A stretch of DNA of 64,000 nucleotides from Neobacillus sp. PS3-40 (GTDB lineage: Bacteria; Bacillota; Bacilli; Bacillales; Cytobacillaceae). Shown here piece by piece: positions 38,685-48,549 of this stretch (position 1 is its first letter; each line of letters opens with the position of its first letter). The position numbers and the translations under genes were made by a program. The DNA is taken from contig NZ_CP133266.1 of assembly GCF_030915485.1 (NCBI RefSeq), positions 806,001-870,000 of the forward strand, read 5' to 3'. The notes under the pieces are model-generated. The model was not told the DNA's origin. It saw only the letters and a program-made list of their open reading frames with translations, and made no database searches.

Positions 38685-39281
38685 CTAAGATAATTTTTGT
38701 TTTTCCTTTTCGATAATATTAAAATAATTTTCGAAAAAGGATGCGAATTTTTCAATACAACTCCAGCCTAAAAGCAAAGCAGCTGTTAAGGCGCATGCAT
38801 CAAGATAGGCAAATGAGCCGATTTGATATGGGAATTCATATCTACTTAAGATATAAGCATACAAAATTTCTCCTTGCATTGTCCCACTAATGATGATTAA
38901 CAATCTTCCTCTTACTGTTTTTTCCAGTAATATAGATAAATATCCAATACAAATTCCCACCATCCATTCCTTTTTAAATATTAGCCAAATAGGATCAAAT
39001 ATTTCAAACAGGTGAAAAGTTACGTACGCAATGGACACAATGAAAGAACATATATAAAAGTAGATTATTGTTTTTCTTTTTTCACCACTAATAGCTGTGT
39101 AACAAATGATCAGAAGAAATAGTCCGCTTATATTTATTTCAAACCGCCAAAAGGGAAAGTGAATATTCGAAAGAATAATGACGAGTAATAAGGCTGTTGT
39201 TAATCTCCGCCTATATGAATTATCCTTTTTTAATATAAAGGTCAAATAAACCCAAATTGACCAGGAAATCCAATAAAACAT
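38685..39281 (-). CDS. yphA: YphA, polytopic membrane protein
   Basis: The 198-residue protein has about six hydrophobic segments and is an integral membrane protein. It starts at the ATG at 39281-39279 (MFYWISWSIWVYLTFIL) after GGAGGG, which gives the B. subtilis YphA length. The gene lies between der and the divergent ypzI, as in B. subtilis. Function is unknown. Confidence 0.8.
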   Translation of the reverse strand: MFYWISWSIWVYLTFILKKDNSYRRRLTTALLLVIILSNIHFPFWRFEINISGLFLLIICYTAISGEKRKTIIYFYICSFIVSIAYVTFHLFEIFDPIWLIFKKEWMVGICIGYLSILLEKTVRGRLLIIISGTMQGEILYAYILSRYEFPYQIGSFAYLDACALTAALLLGWSCIEKFASFFENYFNIIEKEKQKLS

Positions 39282-39401
39282 TAATCCCTCCACTATTACA
39301 TACCTCCTATTATCTCCATTATGGGTATGTAATATGTGCTTTCATACTACCTGTATAATCTTTTAGTTATGTATCATCTTAAAAAGAGGAGGTGTGTGAA
39401 C

Positions 39402-39539
39402 ATGGGAAAAGATAGACAGGAAAAAAAACTTAAAGCAAGTAAAAGAGTTGAATCCGATCGAGATCAGGCGTTACATTATTCCGGAGCAACAAAACTACAA
39501 AGCCCAGAAGAAGCAAGATCACTAAATGATTCAAAATAG
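39402..39539 (+). CDS. ypzI: YpzI family small protein
   Basis: The 45-residue, highly charged protein (MGKDRQEKKLKASKRVESDR, then DSK at the end) belongs to the YpzI type found in bacilli near yphA. GGAGGTG lies 8 nt before the ATG. Its upstream region has a TATAAT at 39353-39358 but no good -35 box for SigA. The function is unknown. Confidence 0.82.
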   Translation: MGKDRQEKKLKASKRVESDRDQALHYSGATKLQSPEEARSLNDSK

Positions 39540-39565
39540 GATCAATAAAATAGGATTTGTTAAAT

Positions 39566-39636
39566 AAAGAAAACTCGTCGATTGGCGAGCCCCTAAGTCG
39601 ACATATGGGTAGTTGCCCTTCTGCTTAGCTAACAAA
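39566..39636. repeat. Dispersed intergenic repeat, copy C, shortened
   Basis: This copy begins GAAAACTCGTCGATTGGCGA and keeps the GAGCCCCTAAG and GTAGTTGCCC blocks. It lacks the AATTTATGGATATAAATTC block of copies A and B. The left end of the IS1182-family copy is only 1-2 nt further on. Confidence 0.7.
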
Positions 39637-39668
39637 AGAGGCTGGGACATAACTAGCTTCAAATAGTA

Positions 39669-39706
39669 AGAAAGGTGAATTTGAGCTTACTCAAATTCAC
39701 CTTTCT
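39669..39706. repeat. 17-bp hairpin at the 3' side of transposase, copy 1
   Basis: A perfect inverted repeat (AGAAAGGTGAATTTGAG and its complement) with a four-base loop lies between the transposase stop and the IS end. It may stop transcription across the element end. Confidence 0.8.
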
Positions 39707-39736
39707 CTATTTTGGGGTGTTAATTCTTCTATTACC

Positions 39737-41305
39737 TTAGTTGTTGGCAGTGAATTTTCTTAAATTCACTGCCATTAACGCGAGGCCCATTTCGTTTTCT
39801 ACTTTCGATTTTCCTCGTACAGAAAACCGAGAGAAACGCAAATTAGCCTTCAAGAATCCAAAAACTGGTTCCACATCGATTTTGCGTTTTCGATAGATGG
39901 CACTCGTTTTCTCTTCTGAAAGCTTCTCTCTTACATATTCTTTTTGCTGTTCCCATTTTTCATTCACCATTAGTTTTCGATTGTTTCCTTCTTTTGCTTT
40001 TGTACATGATGAACGGAACGGGCATCCTGAACAGTCTTCGCACTCATAGATTTTGAACTTCCGTTGGAAGTCTGTACGGTCATTACGTATAGAATGATAT
40101 TGAAATTTAAGAAGTTTCTGATTGGGACATGTATATGTATCTGTTTCTTCATTATACTGCCAATTGTCGGGATTAAATGTGTTTTGTTTATACTTTTTCT
40201 TTTGTTCTTTCAAATACATGTTATACGTAATAAGTGCTTCTCGTTTTCTGTTCGAAAGGATATCATTATAGTTTTGTTCACTACCATAACCTGCATCTGC
40301 GACAATGTGTTTCGGTAACTCGAAATAATGCTGCTCGATCTCATCTAGAAATGGAATTAACGTACGTGTATCTGTTGGGTTTGAAAATAAACTATAGGCA
40401 AGCGCGTATTGACCTTCCGTTGCGATTTGTACATTGTAACCTGCCTTCAATTGTCCGTTTTGCATATAATCATCTTTCATTCGCATAAATGTCGCATCCG
40501 GATCTGTTTTAGAATAGCTATTACGTGTGCCAAATATTTCAAAGTCTTGTTGGTATTTCTGTTTTCGTAAGACAAAATCAATCAACTGTTTACGCACTTG
40601 TTTCGGGTATTTACGTTCACTTCTTAAGGCTTTTCGTTCTAGAACGTCTGTCGATACTTCAATTTGTTTATCATACTCGGTTACGACATCGTCCACTTTT
40701 TTAACCAATTGAGCGATCTCTTCCAATGATAACTGTTCATCGCTTTCACATTTAATTTCAGGTATGATTTCGTTCTCAAGTAGTTCATTGTATAGCTGAT
40801 TTGACTTTTCAATTAAACTTTGATGATATTTCTCAACCGATTTCTTCCAGACAAACGTAAATTTATTCGCATTTGCTTCAATCTTTGTGCCATCGATAAA
40901 AACCGCTTCTTGATCGATAAGTTTTTCTTCAATCAATTGGCAACGGAATTGGACGAAACATTGGCGGATTAAATCTTTCACTTCTGATTGAACACGGAAT
41001 CGGTTTATTGTGCGGTAGCTTGGTTCATGTCCTTGAGCCAGCCACATCATACGGATACTATCTTTTAATAAGGCTTCAATTTTACGCCCTGAAAAGACAG
41101 ATTGTGTGTAGGCACATAAGATAATTTTAAGCATCATGCGTGGATGATAGGCTGGGCAACCCTCATTTCGAAGAAATGGTTCGAACGCTTCATGAGGGAT
41201 ACTTTCAACTAAATGATGGACATGGTAGGCAATATCATTATTTTGTAATTTTACTTCTAAATCTAAAGGCAAAACTAATTGATTCATGATATAATTTTTG
41301 AACAT
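39737..41305 (-). CDS. IS1182-family transposase, copy 1
   Basis: The 522-residue protein is full length and identical to the copy at 50515-52083. It has the DUF772-like N-terminal domain (AFEPFLRNEGCPAYHPRMML). The DDE catalytic residues are likely in VFIDGTKIEANANK, VADAGYGSEQNYND and VEPVFGFLKANLRF. A cysteine cluster (CEDCSGCPFRSSC) precedes the last motif. The intact frame and identity of both copies suggest recent activity. Confidence 0.93.
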   Translation of the reverse strand: MFKNYIMNQLVLPLDLEVKLQNNDIAYHVHHLVESIPHEAFEPFLRNEGCPAYHPRMMLKIILCAYTQSVFSGRKIEALLKDSIRMMWLAQGHEPSYRTINRFRVQSEVKDLIRQCFVQFRCQLIEEKLIDQEAVFIDGTKIEANANKFTFVWKKSVEKYHQSLIEKSNQLYNELLENEIIPEIKCESDEQLSLEEIAQLVKKVDDVVTEYDKQIEVSTDVLERKALRSERKYPKQVRKQLIDFVLRKQKYQQDFEIFGTRNSYSKTDPDATFMRMKDDYMQNGQLKAGYNVQIATEGQYALAYSLFSNPTDTRTLIPFLDEIEQHYFELPKHIVADAGYGSEQNYNDILSNRKREALITYNMYLKEQKKKYKQNTFNPDNWQYNEETDTYTCPNQKLLKFQYHSIRNDRTDFQRKFKIYECEDCSGCPFRSSCTKAKEGNNRKLMVNEKWEQQKEYVREKLSEEKTSAIYRKRKIDVEPVFGFLKANLRFSRFSVRGKSKVENEMGLALMAVNLRKFTANN

Positions 41306-41386
41306 AAGGACCCTTCTTTCGGATGAAATTTGGTGTGGTAACTTTATTTTATCAGAAGTGGCCCTTATTTTTATTGGAAAATAATC

Positions 41387-41429
41387 AAAGCCGGTGAAAT
41401 TTTACTTATCGTAAAATTCCACCGGCTTT
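41387..41429. repeat. 19-bp hairpin at the 5' side of transposase, copy 1
   Basis: An almost perfect inverted repeat (AAAGCCGGTGAAATTTTAC with GTAAAATTCCACCGGCTTT) lies between the IS end and the transposase start. It ends in TTTT on one side and may block read-through from outside. Confidence 0.75.
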
Positions 41430-41471
41430 TTCATCTCAGAGGTGGGTTTTGTCCCAGCCTCTTTTGTAAAT

Positions 41472-42521
41472 TTACCTCTGACTATATTTTGCTGTATTAA
41501 TCCCTCTTTGATTTAGCCAGTGATACGTACTTCCTGATATCATCAACGGAGCATTTTTTAGGTCTGAAATTGTTTTTGCTCCCATTGCAGCCATAATAAA
41601 AGACAATTCGTGATGTAGCAATGCAATCTCAGCTTGTAATGCCTCCATGCCACTATCTAGTAGGACTTTTAAAAACAAACCTGCTATCCCTACTGCGTCT
41701 GCACCTAATGCAATGCATTTAGCAATATCAAGACTTGACCGGACACCACCTGATCCTATAACAGAAGGATGGTTAGCTACATCAACTGCTTCCAAGATAG
41801 AAGTTGGTGTTGGAATTCCCCAGTTATTAAAGAAGGAAAGGGATCTCTCTCTTCGTTTGTTTTCAATCTCTGCAAAGTTTGTGCCCCCAGTCCCTCCTAC
41901 ATCAACGAAAGAAACTCCAATTTCGGATAGTTCAGTGATCGTTTCTCGGGCCATTCCAAACCCAACCTCTTTTACAATAACAGGAACATCTACTTCCTTC
42001 ATAATAGCTTCAATCCTACGTAGGACACCCGTAAAATCCCGATCCCCTTCAGGCATGGTTAATTCTTGGACAACATTTAGATGTAATTGCAAAGCGTTTG
42101 CCTCAATCATTTCAATTGCCCTTTTTGCGTGTTCTGGTGTTGCCTCGCTACCTAAGTTAGCAATAATAATGCCATTTGGATTCTCTTTCCGAACCACCTC
42201 GTACGTATACCTTTGTGATTCATCCTTTATTGCAGACATTTGTGAACCAACTGCCATTGCGAGTCCCGTCATTTTGGCAACCATAGCAAATTCTTTATTT
42301 ATTCGATATGTTTTTTCATCGCCACCACCGGTCATTGCATTGATAAAAATTGGCGAACTTAAACGAAGTTCGCCAATTTTATGATCCAAACGAATATCTT
42401 CTACATTTATTTCAGGTACACTTTGGTGAATAAATTGGATATCTTCAAAAGCAGAATAACGCTTTTGTTCACTTTCAAGTGCATATCGAATGTGGTCCCA
42501 TTTTCTTTCAGATCTTGACAC
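41472..42521 (-). CDS. fni: Type 2 isopentenyl-diphosphate delta-isomerase
   Basis: Fni interconverts IPP and DMAPP with FMN and NAD(P)H. The 349-residue protein has the TIM-barrel motifs [33 protein letters not shown] and [14 protein letters not shown], which bind the FMN phosphate and substrate. The start is GTG at 42521, 12 nt after the ypfD stop. It lies downstream of ypfD as in B. subtilis. IPP from the pathway feeds HepST and undecaprenyl synthesis. Confidence 0.95.
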   Translation of the reverse strand: MSRSERKWDHIRYALESEQKRYSAFEDIQFIHQSVPEINVEDIRLDHKIGELRLSSPIFINAMTGGGDEKTYRINKEFAMVAKMTGLAMAVGSQMSAIKDESQRYTYEVVRKENPNGIIIANLGSEATPEHAKRAIEMIEANALQLHLNVVQELTMPEGDRDFTGVLRRIEAIMKEVDVPVIVKEVGFGMARETITELSEIGVSFVDVGGTGGTNFAEIENKRRERSLSFFNNWGIPTPTSILEAVDVANHPSVIGSGGVRSSLDIAKCIALGADAVGIAGLFLKVLLDSGMEALQAEIALLHHELSFIMAAMGAKTISDLKNAPLMISGSTYHWLNQRGINTAKYSQR

Positions 42522-42533
42522 GAAATATCACCA

Positions 42534-43673
42534 TTATTTTCCTAGATTTTTTAACATGTCTCCAATTACTTCACCAAGTTGGAAGCCTTTTGACTCCTCA
42601 GGTAGAACATAATCGAAATTTTCCTCAGTATCCTTTTCAAGAAGCTCCTTTATACTTAGCGAAATGCGCTGTTCTGCTTCATTAACTTCAAGCACTTTGA
42701 CTTTCACTTCTTGTCCTTCCTTTAAAACCTCATGTGGTGTACCGATATGTTTATGAGCTATTTGAGAAATATGGACAAGACCTTCTACCCCCGGTAGTAC
42801 CTCTACAAATGCTCCATAGGGAACTAACCTTTTTACAACACCCGTTAAAACGCTACTCTTAGGCGCTTTTTCAGAAAGATTTACCCATGGTCCTGGGGTT
42901 GTATCCTTTATTGATAAGGAAATACGCTCATTATCACGGTCAACCTTCAATACCTTAACTTGAACCTTTTGCCCTTCTTCAACAACATCTGCTGGTTTTT
43001 CAACATGTTCATGGGATAGTTGTGAAATATGGACAAGTCCATCTATTCCACCGATATCTACAAATGCACCAAAATCAGTTATTCTTTGAACAGTGCCTTC
43101 AAGTAATTGTCCAACAGAAAGTGATTCAAGCAATCCTTTTTTCTTATTTCCCTTTTCTTGTTCAACAACAGCACGATGAGAAAGGATTAATCGGTTTTTT
43201 TCTTTTTCAAATTCAACGATTTTAAAAGAAAGTTTTTGCCCTTTATAATCGGAAAAGTCTTCAACAAAATGCGCTTCAACAAGTGATGCTGGAACAAATC
43301 CACGTACACCTAAATCAACAACAAGGCCACCTTTAACAACATCTTTTACTTCTGCGTCAAAAACCTCGTTGTTTTTAAATCTTTGCTCTAAATCTTCCCA
43401 TGCTTTTAGAGCATCTACTTTTCGCTTCGAAAGTATTAAAGCATCTTCCTCAACTTTTAAAACTTCCAGGTCCAGCTCGTCGCCTTCTGTAACTGCGTCA
43501 GACGCTTTTTCAATATGGAGACTAGAGAGCTCGCTAATAGGGATAATTCCATCCACTTTGCTAAATGGGATATTCACAACAACCTGTTTTTCTTCTACTT
43601 TTGTAACTTGCCCTTTTACATGGTCGCCAATCTCATAATTTTTCACTTCTACTTGATTCATATCTTCCGACAT
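42534..43673 (-). CDS. ypfD: Ribosomal protein S1 homologue YpfD
   Basis: The 379-residue protein has four S1 RNA-binding domains (about 14-85, 100-170, 185-255, 270-340), seen in repeats such as [17 protein letters not shown] and [17 protein letters not shown]. It lacks the extra domains of E. coli S1. In bacilli the homologue is not essential and its exact role is debated. It follows plsC by 145 nt and precedes fni. GGAGG lies before the ATG. Confidence 0.94.
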   Translation of the reverse strand: MSEDMNQVEVKNYEIGDHVKGQVTKVEEKQVVVNIPFSKVDGIIPISELSSLHIEKASDAVTEGDELDLEVLKVEEDALILSKRKVDALKAWEDLEQRFKNNEVFDAEVKDVVKGGLVVDLGVRGFVPASLVEAHFVEDFSDYKGQKLSFKIVEFEKEKNRLILSHRAVVEQEKGNKKKGLLESLSVGQLLEGTVQRITDFGAFVDIGGIDGLVHISQLSHEHVEKPADVVEEGQKVQVKVLKVDRDNERISLSIKDTTPGPWVNLSEKAPKSSVLTGVVKRLVPYGAFVEVLPGVEGLVHISQIAHKHIGTPHEVLKEGQEVKVKVLEVNEAEQRISLSIKELLEKDTEENFDYVLPEESKGFQLGEVIGDMLKNLGK

Positions 43674-43818
43674 ATGTATTCCTCCTTAATCCAATGACTA
43701 CAACTATATGATGTGGCAAATACAATATATTTACCTTATTACCTTTAAAATAAGAATATTCAAAAATATCTTCTTTTTATAAACTTCTTACAAAAGTCAC
43801 CTTTTGTCAAGTGGAAGC

Positions 43819-44400
43819 CTATTTATTCTCCAGAATAAGTTTGTGGATTTCAGACATTATAAATTCAGTAACTTCTTCAGCAGATGCTTTTTGTTTTCTC
43901 ATTTCAGTGATTTCAATTGGCTTTCCGTAAACTACCTTGATTTTATGAAAAATCTTATATGGGCCAATAATGGCACATGGGACAACCATCGCATTTGATC
44001 TTGAAGCAAAGAAACCAGCTCCAGATAACCCTTTTCCAAGTTCACCAGTTTTACTCCTAGTTCCTTCAGGAAATAATCCCAAGATATTTCCTTCTTTTAA
44101 AATAGTTAAACCTTTTCTTAATGCATCCCTATCACTCATACCTCTTTTAACTGGAAAGGCATTGCTTTTTCGGATAGCCCATCCCAAGACAGGAACAGAG
44201 AATAATTCTTCCTTCGCCATAAAATAGACAGGTCTTGGAATACTAAATCCTACAACTGGAGGATCAAAATTATTAATATGGTTCGAACAAATCAATACTC
44301 CGCCTTCAGCTGGGATATGTTCCAACCCCTCTATCTCAAAACGATATATTGATTTTAAAATACCTTTTGAAACTGCCCTTGCAAATGTATAAAATGTCAC
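43819..44400 (-). CDS. plsC: 1-acylglycerol-3-phosphate O-acyltransferase family protein
   Basis: The 193-residue protein is a PlsC-type acyltransferase. The catalytic NHxxxxD motif is SNHINNFDPPVV (about residues 39-45), and FPEGTRSKTG is the second substrate-binding block. PlsC acylates lysophosphatidate to phosphatidate at the membrane. The start is GTG at 44400, 3 nt after the cmk stop, with AAAGGA within cmk, so translation is likely coupled. Confidence 0.92.
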   Translation of the reverse strand: MTFYTFARAVSKGILKSIYRFEIEGLEHIPAEGGVLICSNHINNFDPPVVGFSIPRPVYFMAKEELFSVPVLGWAIRKSNAFPVKRGMSDRDALRKGLTILKEGNILGLFPEGTRSKTGELGKGLSGAGFFASRSNAMVVPCAIIGPYKIFHKIKVVYGKPIEITEMRKQKASAEEVTEFIMSEIHKLILENK

Positions 44401-44402
44401 AC

Positions 44403-45077
44403 TTATTCAATCCTTTCATGCACAAGAACCATTATTTTCTCCACCACTTCAAGGATTGAAAGAGATGTCGCATCAATTTCCACTGCGTCGGCTGCTTTTT
44501 TCAAAGGAGAACTTTCTCTTTCCGAATCAATTTTATCTCTGGTTGCAATTTCTTCTTTTAATTTTTCTAGATCCGAAGGGATGCCTTTTTCAATATTTTC
44601 TTTATGACGCCTTAATGCTCTCTCTTCAACACTTGCTAGTAAAAAAATTTTCACTTCAGCATTTGGCAGAACGTGAGTACCGATGTCTCGTCCATCCATA
44701 ACTACTCCACCATCAAATGCAAATTTTTGTTGCCTTTTCACCATTTCCTCACGTACTTTTTGCTGTTTGGCGACATATGACACTGAATTGGTAACGATAT
44801 TGGAACGAATTTCTTTTGTCACATCTTGATGATCTAAAAATACTGATTGTCCGTTGATGGAAGGTACCAACTTAATATCAGTTTTTAAAAGGATTTCATA
44901 CAATTCATCTGCGTCTTCTAAATTAAGTTTATTAGTTATAGCTTTATATGTTAGTGCTCGATACATAGCACCAGTATCAATATAGATATAGGATAATTTC
45001 TCTGCAATAATTTTTGCCACCGTACTTTTCCCAGCCGCTGCTGGCCCATCAATGGCAATTGAAAATTTCTTTTCCAT
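44403..45077 (-). CDS. cmk: Cytidylate kinase
   Basis: Cmk phosphorylates CMP and dCMP. The P-loop [12 protein letters not shown] is at about residues 11-22, and the CMP-binding insert includes [18 protein letters not shown] and [14 protein letters not shown]. The 224-residue length equals the family. GGAGG precedes the ATG. It is followed by plsC and ypfD, as in B. subtilis. Confidence 0.96.
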   Translation of the reverse strand: MEKKFSIAIDGPAAAGKSTVAKIIAEKLSYIYIDTGAMYRALTYKAITNKLNLEDADELYEILLKTDIKLVPSINGQSVFLDHQDVTKEIRSNIVTNSVSYVAKQQKVREEMVKRQQKFAFDGGVVMDGRDIGTHVLPNAEVKIFLLASVEERALRRHKENIEKGIPSDLEKLKEEIATRDKIDSERESSPLKKAADAVEIDATSLSILEVVEKIMVLVHERIE

Positions 45078-45155
45078 ATTTCCTCCTAAAACCGCACAAA
45101 AATAAGTTTGTTTTATATGCTTATTTTACCATAATTTTAGTTTCTTTTTCAAAAA

Positions 45156-45335
45156 CTATTCCCCATTAAACGTTTCTAGTATTTCAGTATATGAATTCTT
45201 GTTTACACCTTCATATTTTGTCAGTTGCTTTAATTGCGGGAAAGCATCCAATTGATGAAGAATGACCTGAGACAAAAGAAGGAATATGAATTGGATAATA
45301 GCTAGTTTTATTAAAACTCTTTCGACAGTTTTCAA
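45156..45335 (-). CDS. ypfB: YpfB, DUF5359 small membrane protein
   Basis: This gene codes for 59 residues (MKTVERVLIKLAIIQFIFLL, then a short tail with KYEGV). It begins with TTG at 45335-45333, which lies 6 nt after GGAGTG, and stops at 45158-45156. One hydrophobic segment (about 8-26) predicts a membrane anchor. It matches the DUF5359/YpfB type between cmk and ypfA in bacilli. The function is unknown. It is too short for common ORF length cut-offs. Confidence 0.82.
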   Translation of the reverse strand: MKTVERVLIKLAIIQFIFLLLSQVILHQLDAFPQLKQLTKYEGVNKNSYTEILETFNGE

Positions 45336-45393
45336 ATTATCACTCCTCTAACACAACATATTTGTATTATTGGAGTGTAATCTTCGTTTTATT

Positions 45394-46056
45394 CTACTGA
45401 TGCAGTTCCTTCCTCCTAATTTCCAACTGTCGATCAAAACAAAATCGCAAAAGAAGCTGCCTTTCCTGGCTAGTAATATCATTAAATTGCAATGATATTT
45501 TGTTTCTTGTTTCATTAAAGTCAAAGATTCTAGCAATTTGACCAGGTAGTTTCATATAATGATATTCTCCGTTTTGCAAGACTAAAACAAGCCAAATTTG
45601 AATTTTCATTCCTTGTTTGAGGCTAGACTCAATGGGAACAAGGAAAGATACTCCACCCGCACTAATATCATCCGCGACGCATGCAAATGGGGGAAATTCA
45701 AAATCAAGTGGGTGGACTGCAATATCCACAGAAGTTTCAATTCGAACATACTGGCGACGTTGTATTTTTCTTACATTTTCATTCCCTGGATATGAGATAA
45801 TTAGCATTGGAATATTCTTTTTAATCCTACCTTTAATTTCTGTTTCAAACTTAAAGACAGATGATCCATCAGGTCCAACAAATGAAACATTTAATTGTGT
45901 GCCATCTAACAAGAAAACAGTCCGATTCGTTTCTAAACTTAACGGATAATCAATATAATAATCATTGCCTTTCCTATCCACAAGCCTGCATTTATATTTT
46001 TCCGATTGGTCTGAATTCTTTAGCTCTAGCGTTAAAACATCCCCAATATGTAACAT
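45394..46056 (-). CDS. motI: MotI/DgrA, c-di-GMP receptor with PilZ domain
   Basis: The 220-residue protein (YpfA in older naming) has an N-terminal YcgR-like domain and a PilZ domain. The c-di-GMP motifs are RRQYVRIE (RxxxR type, about residues 101-108) and DISAGGVSF (D/NxSxxG, about 127-135). In B. subtilis this protein binds c-di-GMP and inhibits motility by acting on the flagellar stator. GAGGGTG precedes the ATG. It is located between ypeB and ypfB as in that species. Confidence 0.91.
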   Translation of the reverse strand: MLHIGDVLTLELKNSDQSEKYKCRLVDRKGNDYYIDYPLSLETNRTVFLLDGTQLNVSFVGPDGSSVFKFETEIKGRIKKNIPMLIISYPGNENVRKIQRRQYVRIETSVDIAVHPLDFEFPPFACVADDISAGGVSFLVPIESSLKQGMKIQIWLVLVLQNGEYHYMKLPGQIARIFDFNETRNKISLQFNDITSQERQLLLRFCFDRQLEIRRKELHQ

Positions 46057-46112
46057 GTTTTTTCACACCCTCTTTTTCCCATAGAAACCTTACTTTTTAT
46101 TATTACATTTTA

Positions 46113-46144
46113 TAAAAAAAAGGAAAAGCACTATCGCTTCTCCT
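46113..46144 (-). terminator. ypeB terminator
   Basis: On the minus strand GGAGAAGC and GCTTTTCC (one G-T pair) enclose a six-base loop and are followed by seven T. The stem begins at the ypeB stop codon. Confidence 0.75.
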
Positions 46145-47492
46145 ACATTACATCTTTATATACTTCTTCGGCATTTTTTTGTTTTTGAACTTCTTCTTCA
46201 AATCCACTTTTCGCATTTATAAAAATCCGGTAGGTATCTGATCCAATAGTCCCAAGGAATTCATAACATAAAACTTCTTGATTTAAATCATTCATAATAA
46301 TTGCTTCCCGTTCTTCCATTATCTTTAAATTAGGGTTAACTTTTGAACGTGCCTGTTTATTTGTAATCGAAGGCGCAGCAATCTTTCTTGGATGATGCGA
46401 TTTCAAGTATTCATCTGCAGAAAACCCAACAATATTTCCATTATCTAATGCCACTTTTACTTTGATCGTTTCAGAATACACCCTTATATTATTTATATTT
46501 GTCACAAAATTAAAGACACCGATATTGTCATATTGTGTGCTCTCAAACAAAATTAAATTTTTAAAATCTGTTTCTTTTAAAAAGGCACTAGCCTTTTTAC
46601 CCGCTTCATTTAAGCTAATAGACTGTTTGGGCACATTTCGAGAATTGATAAACCAGATAGGATATCCACCTTTTTTAGTTATATCCATACTTGCTTCCAT
46701 ATTTTTCGTTGGTTTTTTTAGCGAAACACTATAAAATCCGTAATCTGAACCTTTGCCGCTTTCTGTTACTGATACATCTGTGTTTCCATTAAATTTCATA
46801 TATTTTTTTGCGATCTTTATCGCATCAACTCTTGTAATTTTTTTGCCTTTAACATTTTTAAAATTTTCATCCTTTTGTTGCAAATTTGCAAATGTAGGGC
46901 CAAGATCTGTTTCATCATAGCCTGAAACGGTATTTTCAACTGCTTTAAAGCCATCGATAATTGTATTATCTGACATTTCCTTTCCAGATGCGAGTGCCAT
47001 TTCTACATCCATCCAACGTAGGTTATTTTTCAAAACCATATGTTGAACATTTCTAAGTTCATTTTGTATATCACCAGATTGCTTGTAAAGCAACTTTAAT
47101 GTAGAGTATTCCTTTGTTGTTAATGGTTCTTTATCTAAATCCCTAACGGCTGTTCGATAGCTGAAATTTCCTATTTTCGTTAAAAAATCTTCCGTCCTGT
47201 TAAACGGTAGCAATGTTAATGGCAATTGACCTACATCACTATGAGCCTGGGAAGTGATTCTCCATACTTCCGTTAAAGCAGGCGATTGTGATTTACGAGA
47301 GTTCATTGCGAGTGATGTCCCTATTTTGTCATGCAATAAATCTACTTGATAGGACAAATCATGGAAGGCACGTTGATAATTATTTTCAGCATTTATAAGG
47401 ATAGCGTTTTTTTCCTTATGTTCTTGATATCCCCAATAGGCTGTTCCAGCAACACCGACAGCAAGAACACCTATTAATATTCCTCTAATCAA
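46143..47492 (-). CDS. ypeB: Spore germination protein YpeB
   Basis: YpeB is needed for stability and localisation of the cortex-lytic enzyme SleB in the spore. The 449-residue protein has an N-terminal membrane segment (about 4-18), a helical domain and PepSY-like repeats in the C-terminal half (for example KKITRVDAIKIAKKYM and KASAFLKETDF). The start is TTG at 47492, after GGGGTGA. It follows sleB by 14 nt, and the two are one operon. Confidence 0.94.
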   Translation of the reverse strand: MIRGILIGVLAVGVAGTAYWGYQEHKEKNAILINAENNYQRAFHDLSYQVDLLHDKIGTSLAMNSRKSQSPALTEVWRITSQAHSDVGQLPLTLLPFNRTEDFLTKIGNFSYRTAVRDLDKEPLTTKEYSTLKLLYKQSGDIQNELRNVQHMVLKNNLRWMDVEMALASGKEMSDNTIIDGFKAVENTVSGYDETDLGPTFANLQQKDENFKNVKGKKITRVDAIKIAKKYMKFNGNTDVSVTESGKGSDYGFYSVSLKKPTKNMEASMDITKKGGYPIWFINSRNVPKQSISLNEAGKKASAFLKETDFKNLILFESTQYDNIGVFNFVTNINNIRVYSETIKVKVALDNGNIVGFSADEYLKSHHPRKIAAPSITNKQARSKVNPNLKIMEEREAIIMNDLNQEVLCYEFLGTIGSDTYRIFINAKSGFEEEVQKQKNAEEVYKDVM

Positions 47493-47506
47493 TTCTAGTC
47501 ACCCCT

Positions 47507-48274
47507 TCACTTGCAAAATATATGTTTCCCAATTCGTTTAATTTGTGGTCTGGACCAGATCCATGAACTAGTAGCAGTTGCAGGATTGAAATAATACAAT
47601 GCTTCACCTGTCGGATCCCAGCCATTAATTGCATCTAAAACTGCCTTTTTGGAAGTTTTATTTGGGGTTAGCCATATTTGACCGTCTGCAACAGCAGTGA
47701 AAGCTCCTGGTTCAAAAATAACTCCTGAAACCGTGTTTGGAAATGATGAGCTATTGATTCTGTTTAGAATGACGGCCGCAACTGCAACTTGCCCTGTATA
47801 GGGCTCCCCTCTTGATTCCCCGTAAACAGCATTTGAGATTAATTGAATATCATTTTGCGAAAACCCATTTGGTGTGTTTGCCGCTGTAGGTTTATTAGCT
47901 TTTGCAGCCCTCTTTTTAGGCGGACTCGACACTGTTTGATTTCTAACACTTGTTTTATTATATTTGGTTACCCTTACCAGCCTATTTTTTGTTGTTTGTC
48001 CTGCAAGTCCATCGATCGGCTGTCCAAATTCATATTGGAAATTTCTCAATGCCCAATATGTACTCCACCCAAAAACCCCATCAATTTTCCCGTGGTAAAA
48101 GCCAATATATTTGAGCCTTGATTGAAGTTCAATTACATCCTTTCCAACTGCCCCACGTTGAATAACTTGATTGGAAAATGCGTATACCCTTTGATGACCC
48201 TCAAATTGCGACAACGGCAGAAAACAAAGGGAGATTAGTAAAAAAGACTGTATTAGAACTTTTTTCCTTTTCAT
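47507..48274 (-). CDS. sleB: Spore cortex-lytic enzyme SleB
   Basis: SleB is a lytic transglycosylase that degrades spore cortex during germination. The ATG at 48274-48272 (MKRKKVLIQSFLLISL) follows GGGGG and gives a signal peptide, a PG_binding_1 domain (about 40-100, VIELQSRLKYIGFYHGKIDG) and the catalytic hydrolase domain with GESRGEPYTGQVAVAAVILN (Glu of the active site). The 255 residues are shorter than the 305 of B. subtilis, mainly in the linker. A TGAATA box like a SigG -35 lies upstream, without a convincing -10. Confidence 0.93.
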   Translation of the reverse strand: MKRKKVLIQSFLLISLCFLPLSQFEGHQRVYAFSNQVIQRGAVGKDVIELQSRLKYIGFYHGKIDGVFGWSTYWALRNFQYEFGQPIDGLAGQTTKNRLVRVTKYNKTSVRNQTVSSPPKKRAAKANKPTAANTPNGFSQNDIQLISNAVYGESRGEPYTGQVAVAAVILNRINSSSFPNTVSGVIFEPGAFTAVADGQIWLTPNKTSKKAVLDAINGWDPTGEALYYFNPATATSSWIWSRPQIKRIGKHIFCK

Positions 48275-48418
48275 AAAGTAAGAACCCCCATAATTTAAAT
48301 CTTTTAACATGATCCTATTTTTTGTTCTAAAGGAAATTTTATTCAAAAAATAAAATTTTCCCCCCCTTATCGATATTTAGAATTATTTAAGAACTTTGAG
48401 TATTATCAAAAAAATAAA

Positions 48419-48441
48419 ACCCTTCATTAAGAATGAAGGGT
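48419..48441 (-). terminator. Terminator upstream of sleB, probably the former prsW terminator
   Basis: A perfect 10-bp stem (ACCCTTCATT/AATGAAGGGT) with a three-base loop is followed by TTTATTTTTTT on the minus strand. It is now separated from prsW by 3.7 kb of insertion sequences. Confidence 0.7.
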
Positions 48442-48549
48442 CAGGCTGTCGAAAAACCCTTAAACAGCTTATTATTTCGCGCAGATTCTTTAACGATTAA
48501 CCGCGTTAATTTGTCATAATGATATTAGTATATTAGCTTTGTAACTGGT

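Larger units (their letters stand above)
39638..41461 (-). mobile_element. IS1182-family insertion sequence, copy 1
   Basis: This 1824-bp element ends in inverted repeats GAGGCTGGGACA and TGTCCCAGCCTC (the inner base differs on one side). It has one transposase gene on the minus strand and two strong hairpins, one near each end. Its right end is 11 nt downstream of the fni stop. No target duplication is apparent; the flanks are ACAAAA on both outer sides when read inward, which suggests insertion in a palindromic site. A second copy in the opposite orientation is at 50359-52182. Confidence 0.9.

Noticed and set aside
40064-40488. Small plus-strand frames inside IS copy 1 (and the same in copy 2)
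   Set aside because: They are antisense frames of the transposase gene and occur in both copies only because the copies are identical.
41647-42384. Long plus-strand open frame of 245 codons opposite fni
   Set aside because: It lies wholly antisense to a clear fni gene, has no ribosome binding site and its protein is of low-complexity antisense type.
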